A stretch of DNA of 64,000 bases from Dolomitihabitans soli (GCF_022213955.1 NZ_JAKNTW010000001.1:806001-870000); one strand, 5' to 3'; positions 1 through 9,542 are shown, counted from the stretch's first letter. A program made the numbers and translations. Notes: generated from the letters alone by a model not told the origin.

Positions 1-945
1 GCCGACGTGCTGGCGAAGGCCGCGCACGGCATCGCGGGTGACCTGCTGACCAACACCCTCCTCACGGCGCGGTGTCCTGTCGTGTTCGCGCCCGCGATGC
101 ACACCGAGATGTGGGAACACCCCGCCACCCGGGCCAACGTGGCGACCCTGCGCGAACGCGGCGCCGTGGTGCTGGATCCCGCGGTCGGCCGTCTGACGGG
201 CGCCGACACCGGGCGCGGCCGGCTGCCCGACCCTCGGGAGATCTTCGAGCTGTGCCGCCTGGTGCTCGCCGGCCGCCCGCGCGACCTCACCGGCCGGCAC
301 GTGGTGGTCTCCGCGGGCGGCACCCGCGAGGCGCTCGACCCGGTCCGCTTCCTCGGCAACCGCTCGTCGGGCCTGCAGGGCTTCGCCCTGGCCCGTACCG
401 CGCTGGCCCGCGGGGCGGAGGTCACCCTCGTCGCCGCCAACGTCGCGCTCGGCGATCCGGCGGGCGCCAAGGTGGTCAGGGTGGAGTCGGCGAGGGAGTT
501 GCGGGCCGCCGTCATCGAGGCGGCCGCGGCGGCCGACGCCGTGGTGATGGCCGCGGCGGTGGCCGACTTCCGGCCCGCCGAGCGGCAGGACTCCAAGATC
601 AAGAAGACGGCGGGCGAGCCCGACCCCATCCGCCTGGTGAAGAACCCCGACATCCTGGCCGAGCTGGGGGAGCGACGCCGCTCGGGACAGCTGCCGGCGG
701 GCACGGTCGTCGTGGGGTTCGCCGCCGAGACCGACGACATCCTGCGCAACGGCCGGGCCAAGCTCGAACGCAAGGGCTGCGACCTCCTGGTGGTCAACCA
801 GGTGGGCGAGAACCTCGCCTTCGGCACGCCCGACAACGCCGCCGTCGTGCTGAGCGCCGGCGGCGCTCCCGTCGAGATCCCCCGGGGCCCCAAGGAGGAC
901 CTGGCCCACGTCGTCTGGGACCTGGTCGCCGCCCGTCTCTCCTGA
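1..945 (+). CDS. coaBC: CoaBC, phosphopantothenoylcysteine decarboxylase / phosphopantothenate-cysteine ligase (5' truncated)
   Basis: Bifunctional coenzyme A enzyme: CoaB joins cysteine to 4'-phosphopantothenate using CTP, and CoaC decarboxylates the product. The gene begins before the window; the frame is open from base 1, so no start can be assigned. Visible are the end of the CoaC domain (PAMHTEMW, matching PxMNxxMW with His for Asn; TGADTGRGRL at the flap where many CoaC proteins have a Cys) and the whole CoaB domain, starting near DLTGRHVVVSAGGTRE. CoaB motifs include GNRSSG, the KIKK loop and NPDI. The His and the missing Cys are probably lineage-typical of actinobacteria, but I could not check this. 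metK follows on the same strand after 252 bases. Confidence 0.95.
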   Translation, partial: ADVLAKAAHGIAGDLLTNTLLTARCPVVFAPAMHTEMWEHPATRANVATLRERGAVVLDPAVGRLTGADTGRGRLPDPREIFELCRLVLAGRPRDLTGRHVVVSAGGTREALDPVRFLGNRSSGLQGFALARTALARGAEVTLVAANVALGDPAGAKVVRVESARELRAAVIEAAAAADAVVMAAAVADFRPAERQDSKIKKTAGEPDPIRLVKNPDILAELGERRRSGQLPAGTVVVGFAAETDDILRNGRAKLERKGCDLLVVNQVGENLAFGTPDNAAVVLSAGGAPVEIPRGPKEDLAHVVWDLVAARLS

Positions 946-1197
946 GCGCCGTAAGGGGCGCCTCCGCCGTACGGCAGGGGCGGCCCGGCCCTGCGGGCGA
1001 CCGGCGCGCGGCGGGTCGCTCTGGGCCCTGGCGGCGCGCGGGTGCGGGCTTCCCGCCGCGGCCACTTGTAGCACTTCAGGACACGGACGATTTCGCTCGG
1101 CCGACTAAGGTGGGGCTAGACTTCGGCGATAGCGCTCGTGGTGTGACACACGCCGGAGCCCCATTCGCCAGCAGCCGCTGCATGAGGAGCCACTGAG
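946..1197 (+). promoter_or_regulatory. metK upstream region with a possible -10 element and strong RBS
   Basis: A short inverted repeat (GCGCC / GGCGC, 946-961) follows the coaBC stop. TAGACT at 1117-1122 is a plausible -10 box and would give a leader of roughly 70 bases; I see no convincing -35. GAGGAG at 1184-1189 lies 8 bases before the TTG codon at 1198 and fixes the metK start. I do not see a SAM-riboswitch core. Confidence 0.4.
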
Positions 1198-2391
1198 TTG
1201 TCCCGTCGCCTGTTCACCTCCGAGTCTGTCACCGAGGGCCACCCCGACAAGATCGCTGATCAGATCAGTGACGCGATCCTCGACGCCATGCTCAAGGACG
1301 ACGCCAAGAGCCGGGTCGCGGTCGAGACGATGATCACCACCGGCCAGGTCCATGTCGCGGGCGAGGTGACGACGGAGACTTACGTCGACATCGCCGGCGT
1401 CATCCGGGAGAAGATCCTTGAGATCGGCTACGACGCCTCGCACAAGGGCTTCGACGGCGTCTCCTGCGGCGTGTCGGTGTCCATCGGCGCGCAGTCGCCC
1501 GACATCGCCCAGGGCGTCGACGACGCCTACGAGAACCGGGAAGGCGAAGGGGTCGACGACCTCGACCGCCAGGGTGCCGGTGACCAGGGCCTGATGTTCG
1601 GCTACGCGTGCCGTGAGACGCCCGAGCTGATGCCCCTGCCGATCATGCTCGCCCACCGCCTCGCCCGTCGCCTGTCCGAGGTCCGCAAGAGCGGGACGGT
1701 GCCCTACCTCCGTCCCGACGGCAAGACCCAGGTCACCATCGAGTACGACGGCGACCGTCCGGTCCGGCTCGACACCGTCGTCGTGTCCACCCAGCACGCC
1801 GCCGAGATCGACCTCAAGGAGATGCTCGCGCCGGACCTCAAGGAGCACGTGGTCGACCCCGTGCTCGCCGGTCTGGAGATCGACACCGAGGGCTATCGGC
1901 TGCTGGTCAACCCGACCGGCCGGTTCGAGATCGGCGGCCCGATGGGCGACGCCGGGCTGACCGGCCGTAAGATCATCGTCGACACCTACGGCGGCATGGC
2001 CCGCCACGGCGGCGGCGCGTTCTCGGGCAAGGACCCGTCCAAGGTCGACCGTTCCGCGGCCTACGCGATGCGCTGGGTGGCCAAGAACGTGGTGGCCGCC
2101 GGGCTCGCCGACCGCGCCGAGGTCCAGGTCGCCTACGCCATCGGCAAGGCGCACCCGGTGGGTGTGTTCGTCGAGACCTTCGGCACCGAGAAGCTGCCGG
2201 TGGAGGAGATCCAGAAGGCCGTTCTCCAGGTCTTCGACCTGCGCCCGGCCGCGATCATCCGCGACCTCGACCTGCTTCGCCCGATCTACTCGGAGACCGC
2301 CGCCTACGGCCACTTCGGCCGTGAGGAGCCCAACTTCTCCTGGGAGCGCACCGACCGTGCGGAGGCGCTGCGCACCGCCGCCGGCCTCTGA
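1198..2391 (+). CDS. metK: S-adenosylmethionine synthetase
   Basis: Makes S-adenosylmethionine from methionine and ATP; cytosolic, normally a tetramer. The 397 residues match the usual family length. N-terminal GHPDK at residues 14-18, [12 protein letters not shown] near 126-137 and the glycine-rich loop GGGAFSGKD near 270 are all intact. The start is TTG, supported by GAGGAG 8 bases upstream and by the conserved N-terminus [18 protein letters not shown] perfect hairpin follows the stop, so it looks monocistronic at its 3' end. The product is the methyl donor for the two methyltransferases elsewhere in the window. Confidence 0.98.
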   Translation: MSRRLFTSESVTEGHPDKIADQISDAILDAMLKDDAKSRVAVETMITTGQVHVAGEVTTETYVDIAGVIREKILEIGYDASHKGFDGVSCGVSVSIGAQSPDIAQGVDDAYENREGEGVDDLDRQGAGDQGLMFGYACRETPELMPLPIMLAHRLARRLSEVRKSGTVPYLRPDGKTQVTIEYDGDRPVRLDTVVVSTQHAAEIDLKEMLAPDLKEHVVDPVLAGLEIDTEGYRLLVNPTGRFEIGGPMGDAGLTGRKIIVDTYGGMARHGGGAFSGKDPSKVDRSAAYAMRWVAKNVVAAGLADRAEVQVAYAIGKAHPVGVFVETFGTEKLPVEEIQKAVLQVFDLRPAAIIRDLDLLRPIYSETAAYGHFGREEPNFSWERTDRAEALRTAAGL

Positions 2392-2403
2392 GGTTTCGCA
2401 CGC

Positions 2404-2428
2404 CGCCCCGCCTGTCCAGGGCGGGGCG
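2404..2428 (+). terminator. Rho-independent-type hairpin after metK
   Basis: CGCCCCGCC at 2404-2412 pairs perfectly with GGCGGGGCG at 2420-2428 across a 7-base loop, 12 bases after the metK stop. No U-tract follows, as is common in high-GC actinobacteria. Confidence 0.7.
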
Positions 2429-2545
2429 TCCGCGTGTCCGGAGGCATCGTGGTATCGGGGGCTGATATAGCGACATTTCTGGACATCTCAATGCTGCCGT
2501 TCCAAGATTGTGGTTTGGGATCTTGGGGGAGTGGGTGACCGGCTC

Positions 2546-4852
2546 ATGGTGTCAAGTGGGCAAGGACTGCCTGCCGAGCTGACGAACTTTGTCGGACGGC
2601 GTAAAGAAACCGCTGACGTCCGGCGAACTCTTCAACGTTCGCGTCTGGTGACGGTCACCGGGATCGCCGGGGTCGGCAAGACCCGTGTGGCCCTCAAGGC
2701 CGCGGAGAGCATGCGCAGGGCCTTCGCCGACGGCATCCTGCTGGTCGAGCTGTCCAGCCTCACCGACCCCGAGCGGCTGGCGCAGGTCCTGGCGCGGGCC
2801 TTCGAGGTGCCCGACCAGTCGCCGCTGGCCGGTGCCGACGTCCTGGCCGCCTACCTCGCGGACAAGCAGCTCCTGCTGGTCCTCGACACCTGCGAGCACC
2901 TCGTGGAGGCCTGCTCCCGGCTGGTGCGGACCCTGCTGGCCGCCGCCCCCGGCCTGCGCGTGCTGGCCACCAGCCGGCAGCCGCTCGGCGCGCCGGGAGA
3001 GCACAGCCTGATGATCCGCCCGATGGCGGTGCCCACGAAACAGGACAGGGACTCCGTCGCCGCGCTGGCCGGGTGCGAGTCCGTCGCGCTCTTCCTCGAC
3101 CGGGTCGCCACCGTCGACCCCGAGTTCGAGCTCACCGAGCGGAACGCCGACTCCGTCGCGGAGCTGTGCCTGCGCCTCGACGGGATCCCGCTGGCCCTGG
3201 AGCTCGCCGCCGTACGCGCCCGTTCGCTGTCGGTCGAGCGGATCCTGCACCTCATGGACGAGCGGTTCTGGCTCGTCCACGGCGACGCGGACGCCACCGA
3301 CGCCCGCCACCGGACCATGCAGGCCGCCATCGCCTGGAGCCACGACCTGTGCACCGAGGAGGAACGCCGGCTCTGGAGCGGGCTGTCGGTCTTCCCCGAC
3401 CGCTTCGACCTGGTGGCCGCCGAGGCCGTCTGCGTCGACGACGACATCCCGGCCGAACGCGTCTATCCGGCGATCGACGGCCTGGTCGGCAAGTCGATCC
3501 TGGTCTGTGTGAAGGAGGCCGACCGCACGACGTACCGGATGCTCGACAGCATCAGGGAGTTCGGCGCGTCGCAGATGCGCAGCCCGGAGTGCCGCCGCGT
3601 CTTCCTCGCCCGGCACCGGGACCACTACCTGGGGGTGGCCCGCGCCGCCTCGCGGGTGCCGGCGGGCGGCGACCAGGCCGGGCTGTGGTCACAGGTTCGC
3701 GGCGAGTGGCCCAACCTGCGGGCCGCGCTGGAGTTCTGCGCCGCCGACCCCGCCGAGACCGACGTCGGCGTGCGGATGGTCACCGCCCTGACGTTCCTGT
3801 GGATCGGCTGCGGCATGGCCCGCGAGGGCAGGCACTACATGGACTGGTTCGTCCGGGTCGGGCGGCCGGAGGAGTCGCTGCGGGTGCGGCTGCTCCTGTT
3901 GCTGTCCTACGTGCTGGTGGCCCAGGGCGACCTCCGTACCGCCCGGCGGACCCTTGAGGAGAGCGAGCAGCACGCCGTCGCGCACGAGGACCCGCTGTGC
4001 CACACGCACCTGGTGAAGATGCGCGGCACCGTCGCGTACGCCGAGGGCGACCTGGCCGCCGCCGACGTGCACCTCACCGAGGCCGTCGGGGTGCGCGACA
4101 CCAGCGGGACGACCGACATCGTGGTGCTGACGGCGATGGTCGAGCTCGGCATCACCCGGCTGTGGCTCGGCCGGCTGGAGGAGGCCGCCGAGGTGCTGGA
4201 GGCGTGCCGGCGGGCCTGTGAGGAGTCGGGCCAGTCATGGGCGCGGTCCTGGGCCGACCTCGGGCTCAGCCTCGTCCTGCGCGCCAGGGGCGACGACACG
4301 GGCGCGCTCACCCTCGCCCGCGAGGCGCTCGGCATCCAGCAGCGGCTGCACGACGCCAGCGGCGCCTCCCTCTGCCTCGAACTCGTGGCCTGGCTCGCGG
4401 CCGGCCAGGAGGACCCCGTCTGGGTCACCCGCCTCCTGCACGCCTCCCACGGCCAGTGGCGGCAGGTCCGCCAGCCCCTGTACGGCTCGCCGCACTTCCT
4501 GGCCGAGCACGCGCAGTGCGAGGAGCGTCTGCGGCGTGCGCTGCCGCCCGCCGAGTACGAGGACGCCGCCGCCGAGGGCAGCGCCATGTCGATGGACGAG
4601 GCCATCAGCTACGCCCTCGGCGCCGCCGCCGACAAGCCCGTCGCCGTCACGCCGGCCGAGCCGCCCTCCCCGCTGTCCCCCCGCGAGTGGGAGGTCGCCG
4701 ACCTCGTCGCCGAAGGACTGACGAACCGGGAGATCGCGCAGCGCCTGGTCGTCGGCCGCAGGACCGTCGACACCCACGTCGAGCACATCCTCGCCAAGCT
4801 CGACCTCGCCGCCCGCAGCCAGATCGCCGTCTGGGCCATCCAGCACCGCTGA
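2546..4852 (+). CDS. STAND-type ATPase regulator with TPR region and C-terminal LuxR HTH
   Basis: Large transcriptional regulator of the NB-ARC/LuxR type, 768 residues from this start. Order of parts: the conserved opening LPAELTNFVGR; Walker A GIAGVGKT near residue 40; Walker B LLLVLDTCEH near 110; VLATSRQPLG; RLDGIPLALELAA; a winged-helix and TPR-like middle; and a LuxR HTH at about 711-768 (LSPREWEVADLVAEGLTNREIA). The ATPase probably gates oligomerisation in response to an unknown signal; no target is evident. The ATG at 2546 has GGGGGAG 14 bases upstream. GTG codons at 2510 and 2531 are alternatives, so the start is uncertain. A shorter relative lies 389 bases downstream on the same strand. 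Confidence 0.88.
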   Translation: MVSSGQGLPAELTNFVGRRKETADVRRTLQRSRLVTVTGIAGVGKTRVALKAAESMRRAFADGILLVELSSLTDPERLAQVLARAFEVPDQSPLAGADVLAAYLADKQLLLVLDTCEHLVEACSRLVRTLLAAAPGLRVLATSRQPLGAPGEHSLMIRPMAVPTKQDRDSVAALAGCESVALFLDRVATVDPEFELTERNADSVAELCLRLDGIPLALELAAVRARSLSVERILHLMDERFWLVHGDADATDARHRTMQAAIAWSHDLCTEEERRLWSGLSVFPDRFDLVAAEAVCVDDDIPAERVYPAIDGLVGKSILVCVKEADRTTYRMLDSIREFGASQMRSPECRRVFLARHRDHYLGVARAASRVPAGGDQAGLWSQVRGEWPNLRAALEFCAADPAETDVGVRMVTALTFLWIGCGMAREGRHYMDWFVRVGRPEESLRVRLLLLLSYVLVAQGDLRTARRTLEESEQHAVAHEDPLCHTHLVKMRGTVAYAEGDLAAADVHLTEAVGVRDTSGTTDIVVLTAMVELGITRLWLGRLEEAAEVLEACRRACEESGQSWARSWADLGLSLVLRARGDDTGALTLAREALGIQQRLHDASGASLCLELVAWLAAGQEDPVWVTRLLHASHGQWRQVRQPLYGSPHFLAEHAQCEERLRRALPPAEYEDAAAEGSAMSMDEAISYALGAAADKPVAVTPAEPPSPLSPREWEVADLVAEGLTNREIAQRLVVGRRTVDTHVEHILAKLDLAARSQIAVWAIQHR

Positions 4853-5241
4853 CCCGGGGTGGTCGTGACCGGCCGCCGTCGTCGGGCGAGGGCTGTCGTG
4901 GGCGCCGGCCGAGAAGCTGGAGCTCCTGCCGTTGTGGTTCACGTTCACCGTGATGCTGCTTCCCGAGACCGTTCCGTGACGCCGGTCGGCTTTCCGGGCT
5001 TCTCGCCGGGGGTCTCGCCCCGCCTGACAGCGGGCGGGCCGGCCGTCCCCCGGGAGAGACGCCGCCTCGTGGGGCTGCGGCGACGGGGGCGAAAGAACGT
5101 TCCATAGCGGGTTTCACGGTGTCGGCCGGCGGGGGGTGCCGTCGTGCTAACCTCCGCGACGTGCCCGTGGTGGCGCGCGTCCGGATGCGCGGGACCGCTC
5201 CAGGTCCCCGTCCGGCTCGACGGCTTCCAGGGAGGTGGACC
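4853..5241 (+). other. Intergenic region between the two LuxR-type regulators
   Basis: 389 bases without a complete gene. Between stop codons, 4869-4979 is an open stretch with coding-like GC3 that reads EKLELLPLWFTFTVMLLPET near its end, but it has no start codon or RBS; it may be a remnant of a lost gene or chance. The last part carries a good RBS (GGGAGGTGG at 5230-5238) for the next gene. Confidence 0.4.
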
Positions 5242-6765
5242 ATGGCCGAGCGGCGTGCAGGCAATCTCGCGGCCGAGCTGACCAGTTTCGTGGGCCGTGC
5301 CGACGAGGTGATGGCCGGGGTGCGCCTCCTGGAGGAGGGACGGCTGCTCACCGTGACCGGGCCGGCCGGGGTGGGCAAGAGCCGTCTCGCCCTGCGCGTC
5401 GCCGAGGCACTGCGCCGGCGCTCCCCCGACGGCCTGTGGCACGTGGACCTCGGCTCCGTACGGCCGGCCGTCGCCGGGGACGGTCCCGGCCGGCGTACGG
5501 GCACCGCACGGCAGGTCCAGCCGGGGGACGACCCGGTCCGGCAGGCGGGGGACGACCCGGTCCGGCAGGCGGAGAAGGACGCCGCCGCCGTGCCGTCGGA
5601 TGCCGTCGTGCCGCCGGACGGCGGCGGCGATCCCGTCCGGCAGGCGGCGACCAATCCCGGCGACGGCGTCGCGGCGGAGCTCGTGGCGGTCGTCGCGGCG
5701 GCGCTGGGCGTCGGCGGCGAGCTCCGGTCGGCCGACGGGCTGGCGCGGGCCCTGCGCGGGCACCGGGCGGTCATCGTGCTGGACACCTGCGAGCACGTCC
5801 GCCCGGAGGCGGCCCGGCTGGTGGAGGCGCTGCTCCTGGGGGCGCCCCGGTTGCGCGTCCTGACGACGAGCAGGCGGCCCCTCGGGACGGACCGGGAGCG
5901 CGTGCTGCGGTTGCCTCCGCTGCCCCTCCCCGGTTCGCGCAGCCCCGACCCCGCCTCCCCGTCCGTGGCCCTGTTCGCCGCGCGGGCCGTCGCCTTCGAC
6001 CCGGAGTTCTCGCTCACGCCGAAGGTGCTGGCGACCGTGGCCGAGATCTGCCGCCGGCTCGACGGCCTCCCCCTGGCGATCGAGCTGGCCGCCGCGCGTA
6101 CCCGCTCGCTCGCGACCGGGGAGCTGCTCGAACGGCTCGACGACATGTTCACCCTGCCGGCCGGGGCGGGGGCCGCCGCCCAGCCGCGCCACCACGACCT
6201 GCGCGCCGCCGTGGCCTGGAGCCACGACCTGTGCGGCGCCGATCAACGATTCCTGTGGACGTGCCTGTCCACCGTCGGCGGCGACTTCGATCTGGAGACG
6301 GCGGAGCGGGTGGTGGCGGATGAGGCGGGCCGCGCTCCCGAGGGCTTGGCGGCCGGGTGGGTGGGGGAGACGCTCGCCGAACTGGCGGAGGGCTCCATCG
6401 TGCTGGCGGACGGGCCTCGTTACCGGATGTTGGAGACCTACCGGCGGTTCGGGCTGGATCTGCGGGGCGGGACGCCGGTGGCGCGGCGGGCGGAGCCGCG
6501 GGTGGACGAGCGCGCGCCCGCACCGGCCGCCGCCGGCGGCGTCCGGATCGGACGGCCGGTCACCGACGTTCTCACGCCCCGGGAGCTTCAGATCGCCGAG
6601 CTGATCGCCGAGGGTCTGTCCAATCCCCGGATCGCCGCGCATCTGCTGATCGCCAAGCGTACGGTGGACGCACACGTCCGGAACATTCTCGCCAAGGGCG
6701 GGCTCGTTTCGCGTACCCAAGTGGCCACCTGGTTCGCCGAACGCCATCATTGGGCTGACATATAG
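5242..6765 (+). CDS. STAND/LuxR-type regulator lacking the TPR region
   Basis: Second NB-ARC/LuxR regulator, 507 residues, related to the upstream 768-residue protein. LAAELTSFVGRADEV opens the protein, followed by Walker A GPAGVGKS near residue 40, Walker B VIVLDTCEH near 177, RLDGLPLAIELAA, a winged helix ending YRMLETYRRFG, and the LuxR HTH at about 443-507 (LTPRELQIAELIAEGLSNPRIA). The TPR region of the relative is absent: the winged helix is joined to the HTH by a short Pro/Ala linker. An insert rich in GDDPVRQA repeats (about residues 94-136) separates Walker A and B. The ATG is chosen because GGGAGGTGG lies just upstream. Target and signal are unknown. Confidence 0.85.
   Translation: MAERRAGNLAAELTSFVGRADEVMAGVRLLEEGRLLTVTGPAGVGKSRLALRVAEALRRRSPDGLWHVDLGSVRPAVAGDGPGRRTGTARQVQPGDDPVRQAGDDPVRQAEKDAAAVPSDAVVPPDGGGDPVRQAATNPGDGVAAELVAVVAAALGVGGELRSADGLARALRGHRAVIVLDTCEHVRPEAARLVEALLLGAPRLRVLTTSRRPLGTDRERVLRLPPLPLPGSRSPDPASPSVALFAARAVAFDPEFSLTPKVLATVAEICRRLDGLPLAIELAAARTRSLATGELLERLDDMFTLPAGAGAAAQPRHHDLRAAVAWSHDLCGADQRFLWTCLSTVGGDFDLETAERVVADEAGRAPEGLAAGWVGETLAELAEGSIVLADGPRYRMLETYRRFGLDLRGGTPVARRAEPRVDERAPAPAAAGGVRIGRPVTDVLTPRELQIAELIAEGLSNPRIAAHLLIAKRTVDAHVRNILAKGGLVSRTQVATWFAERHHWADI
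5524..5571 (+). repeat. Two perfect 24-bp tandem repeats inside a regulator gene
   Basis: Bases 5524-5547 and 5548-5571 are identical and encode GDDPVRQA twice. A diverged third copy (GGDPVRQA) is at about 5627-5648. The period is a multiple of three, so the frame is kept. Confidence 0.9.
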
Positions 6766-7000
6766 GCACTTTTCCGGATGTGCGATTACCCCTTCGGCCA
6801 GAACACTAAGGGCGGCCAGTGGGTGACGAGATGTGCCAATGTGTTTCCGCAGCGCTCAGGCGCCGAGCGGGAGGGGTCCCCCGCCGCCTGAGGACACAGG
6901 GTGGATCGCTCCAGTGTCGGGCGTGACCCACTGGCCAGACAACTTCCCGCCGCTCCCGCCCCGGAGCGGCCGCACGTCCCGGATCTGGTAGGACAGGTCC

Positions 7001-9472
7001 GTGACCGACCCCACCACCGAGCGAGCCCGCCAGGGCGACCCCCTGTCCACCCCGCGATCCGTGGAATCGGTCGCCCCCAATCCCCGCGAGGCCTCGCCCG
7101 AGGAGGTGGCGCCGGGCGGACCGGAGCCCGGGGAGCCGGCGGCGGCGCGGGACGGGCGGGGGACTCAGGGGGAGTTGCTCGCCGTGTCGCCGGCGGGGCA
7201 GGCCAAGGCCAAGGGGGTGGCCGAGCCGGCGGAGGTGGCGCCGGTCGCGCGGGTGGCGGTCGACAACCCGCTGCCGCACCTCGACCGTCCCTTCGACTAT
7301 CTCGTGCCCATGGCGCTCGACGCCGCGGCCGTGCCCGGGTGCCGGGTGCGGGTCAGGTTCGCCGGCAAGCTCGTGCACGGGTTCCTGCTGGAGCGTGTGG
7401 AGACCAGTGAGCACACCGGCAGGCTCACGGCGCTCGAGCGTGTCGTCTCGCCCGAGCCGGTGCTGACACCGGAGATCTCTGGCCTGGCACGGGCCGTCGC
7501 CGACCGGTACGCGGGCACGCTGGCCGACGTGCTCCGCCTGGCGGTCCCGCCGCGCCACGCCCGGGTGGAGCAGGAGAAGCCCGAAACGCCTCCTGGCGAC
7601 CTCGCGGGGCAGGCGGAGCCCGAGACACCCGGGGCGGCCGGAGACGCCGTGACGGGCCCTCGCGAGCCCGTTGCGGCCATCGATCGGGAAGGCCGGTGGG
7701 ACGCCTACCCGATGGGGAGATCGTTCCTGGGGGCGCTGACCGAGGGGCGGGGGCCGCGGGCGGTGTGGACGGCGCTGCCGGGGGTCCGGGGGGCCCGGCC
7801 GGAGTGGGCGGAGGCCGTCGCGGCGGCGGTGGCGGCGACGCTCGCGGGGGCGAGGGGCGCCGTGGTGGTGATGCCCGACGGCAAGGACGTGGCCCTCGTG
7901 GACGCCGCGCTCGGCGCGGCGCTGGGGGCGGGGCGGCATGTCGCGCTGACGGCGGACCTGGGGCCCGCCGAGCGTTACCGCCGGTGGCTGCGCCTGCTGC
8001 GGGGACAGGTGGCGGCCGTGGTCGGCACCCGGGCGGCGATGTTCGCGCCGGTCCGCGATCTCGGGCTGGTGGTGATCTGGGACGACGGTGACGACCTGCA
8101 CGCCGAGCCGCTCGCGCCGTACCCCCATGCCCGTGAGGTCCTGGCGTTGCGGGCGCACCGGACGGGCGCGGGGATGCTGCTGGGCGGTCACGCTCGTACG
8201 GCGGAGGCCACCCAGCTCGTCGCGCAGGGCTGGGCGCGGCCGATCGTCGCCTCCCGGGAGACGATCAGGGCACGCGCGCCCAGGGTGCGCCCGGCCGGCG
8301 ACGACGCCGAGCTGGCCCGCGACTCGGCGGCGCGCGCGGCGCGGCTGCCCAGCCTCGCATGGCGGGTCCTGCGGCAGGGGCTGGAGAGCGGTCCTGTGCT
8401 GGTCCAGGTGCCGCGCCGGGGCTATCTCCCGGTGCTGGCCTGCCAGGGGTGCCGGGCGCCCGCCCGGTGCGTCCAGGCGACCGCGCGGCCGGTCGGCGAG
8501 CGCGGCTCCGGATTGTTCGATCAGGAGCCGTCCGGCCTGAGGTTCGCGGGGTCGGGCGTGGTCGGTTTCGGGGCGACCGTGCCGGCGGGGACCGGCCCGC
8601 TCAACGGCGGCGTCGCCGGGCTGGGCACCGGCGGAGACGACGGGCCGGCGGGGTCCGCGGGTCTGCCGGAGGAGCCGCGGCTGGCAGGACGGAGGTGCGG
8701 CGGGCCGCTGGCGTTGCGGGGCGGGCACAACGCGCCGTACTGCCGGTGGTGCGGCCGGATCGCGGGGGAGTGGCGCTGCCCGTCGTGCGGCTCCGGCCGG
8801 GTGCGCGCACAGGTGGTGGGGGCCAGGCGGACCGCGGAGGAACTCGGCAGGGCGTTCCCCTCGGTGCCGGTGCGCACCTCCGGGCGGGACGGGGTGCTCG
8901 CCTCGGTGGGGGCGGGGCGCGCGCTGGTGGTGGCGACGCCGGGCGCGGAGCCGGTGGCCGAGGGCGGGTACGCGGCGGCCGTGCTGCTCGACGGCTGGGC
9001 GCTGCTCGGCCGGCCGGATCTGCGCGCGGCGGAGGAGGCGCTGCGCCGGTGGATGAACGCCGCCGCGCTGCTGCGTCCCGCCGCCGAACTCGTGGTGCTC
9101 GCCGACTCGGGGGTGCCCGCCGTACAGGGACTGGTGCGGTGGGATCCCGTCACGCATGCCGAGCGTGAGCTGTCCGAGCGGTTAGAGCTCGCTTTCCCCC
9201 CGGCCGTACGGCTGGCGACGCTGACCGGCTCGCCCGGCGCCGTCAGGGAGATGCTCGCGGAGGCGCGGCTGCCGGGGTCGGCACAGGTGCTCGGGCCCGT
9301 CCCGGTGGAGGCGCCGAGACGCGAATCGCCGCAGGAACGTGCACTGGTACGAGTGCCGCGCGGGAGCGGCACGGCGCTGGCGGCGGCGCTGAAGGGCGCC
9401 AGCGGGGTGCGGTCGGCCCGAAAGGCGGCGGAGGTTGTACGGGTCTGCGTGGATCCGGTGGAAGGCATCTGA
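7001..9472 (+). CDS. priA: PriA-like primosomal protein N' (actinobacterial type, probably no helicase activity)
   Basis: Replication-restart protein of 823 residues. The family part begins around VARVAVDNPLPHLDRPFDYLVP near residue 85, after a Pro/Gly/Glu-rich extension. As known for actinobacterial PriA, the classical helicase motifs are eroded: the Walker A position reads GAVVVMPDGKD, with no GxGKT. The zinc region is present (CQGC, CRWC, CPSC), but one Cys pair that is normally CxxC is split by an insert of about 73 residues (Cys490 to Cys566). The C-terminus matches PriA. Translation from GTG 7001. A UUCG-loop hairpin follows. It probably acts as a DNA-binding scaffold for primosome assembly. 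Confidence 0.9.
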   Translation: MTDPTTERARQGDPLSTPRSVESVAPNPREASPEEVAPGGPEPGEPAAARDGRGTQGELLAVSPAGQAKAKGVAEPAEVAPVARVAVDNPLPHLDRPFDYLVPMALDAAAVPGCRVRVRFAGKLVHGFLLERVETSEHTGRLTALERVVSPEPVLTPEISGLARAVADRYAGTLADVLRLAVPPRHARVEQEKPETPPGDLAGQAEPETPGAAGDAVTGPREPVAAIDREGRWDAYPMGRSFLGALTEGRGPRAVWTALPGVRGARPEWAEAVAAAVAATLAGARGAVVVMPDGKDVALVDAALGAALGAGRHVALTADLGPAERYRRWLRLLRGQVAAVVGTRAAMFAPVRDLGLVVIWDDGDDLHAEPLAPYPHAREVLALRAHRTGAGMLLGGHARTAEATQLVAQGWARPIVASRETIRARAPRVRPAGDDAELARDSAARAARLPSLAWRVLRQGLESGPVLVQVPRRGYLPVLACQGCRAPARCVQATARPVGERGSGLFDQEPSGLRFAGSGVVGFGATVPAGTGPLNGGVAGLGTGGDDGPAGSAGLPEEPRLAGRRCGGPLALRGGHNAPYCRWCGRIAGEWRCPSCGSGRVRAQVVGARRTAEELGRAFPSVPVRTSGRDGVLASVGAGRALVVATPGAEPVAEGGYAAAVLLDGWALLGRPDLRAAEEALRRWMNAAALLRPAAELVVLADSGVPAVQGLVRWDPVTHAERELSERLELAFPPAVRLATLTGSPGAVREMLAEARLPGSAQVLGPVPVEAPRRESPQERALVRVPRGSGTALAAALKGASGVRSARKAAEVVRVCVDPVEGI

Positions 9473-9475
9473 TAG

Positions 9476-9491
9476 GCCCTCTTCGGGGGGC
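9476..9491 (+). terminator. Short UUCG-loop hairpin after priA
   Basis: GCCCTC (9476-9481), loop TTCG, GGGGGC (9486-9491), with one G-T pair; it starts 4 bases after the priA stop. Confidence 0.5.
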
Positions 9492-9542
9492 GTATGGGGT
9501 GATGCTCGGTTTCCCCGATTCGCCGTGCCCTCAGTAAGCCGT

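Noticed and set aside
946-1197. SAM riboswitch before metK
   Set aside because: No SAM-I or SAM-IV core motif is seen; only a promoter-like hexamer and an RBS.
2461-2493. Similarity between the segment before the first LuxR-type gene and the segment after the second (6754-6786)
   Set aside because: The match (GCTGA..TATAG..TTTCYGGA) needs gaps and several mismatches; not distinguishable from chance by eye.
6806-9157. A 783-codon open frame on the - strand opposite priA
   Set aside because: Composition is Arg/Pro/His-rich with no domain and it lies entirely opposite a recognisable gene; a GC-bias shadow.
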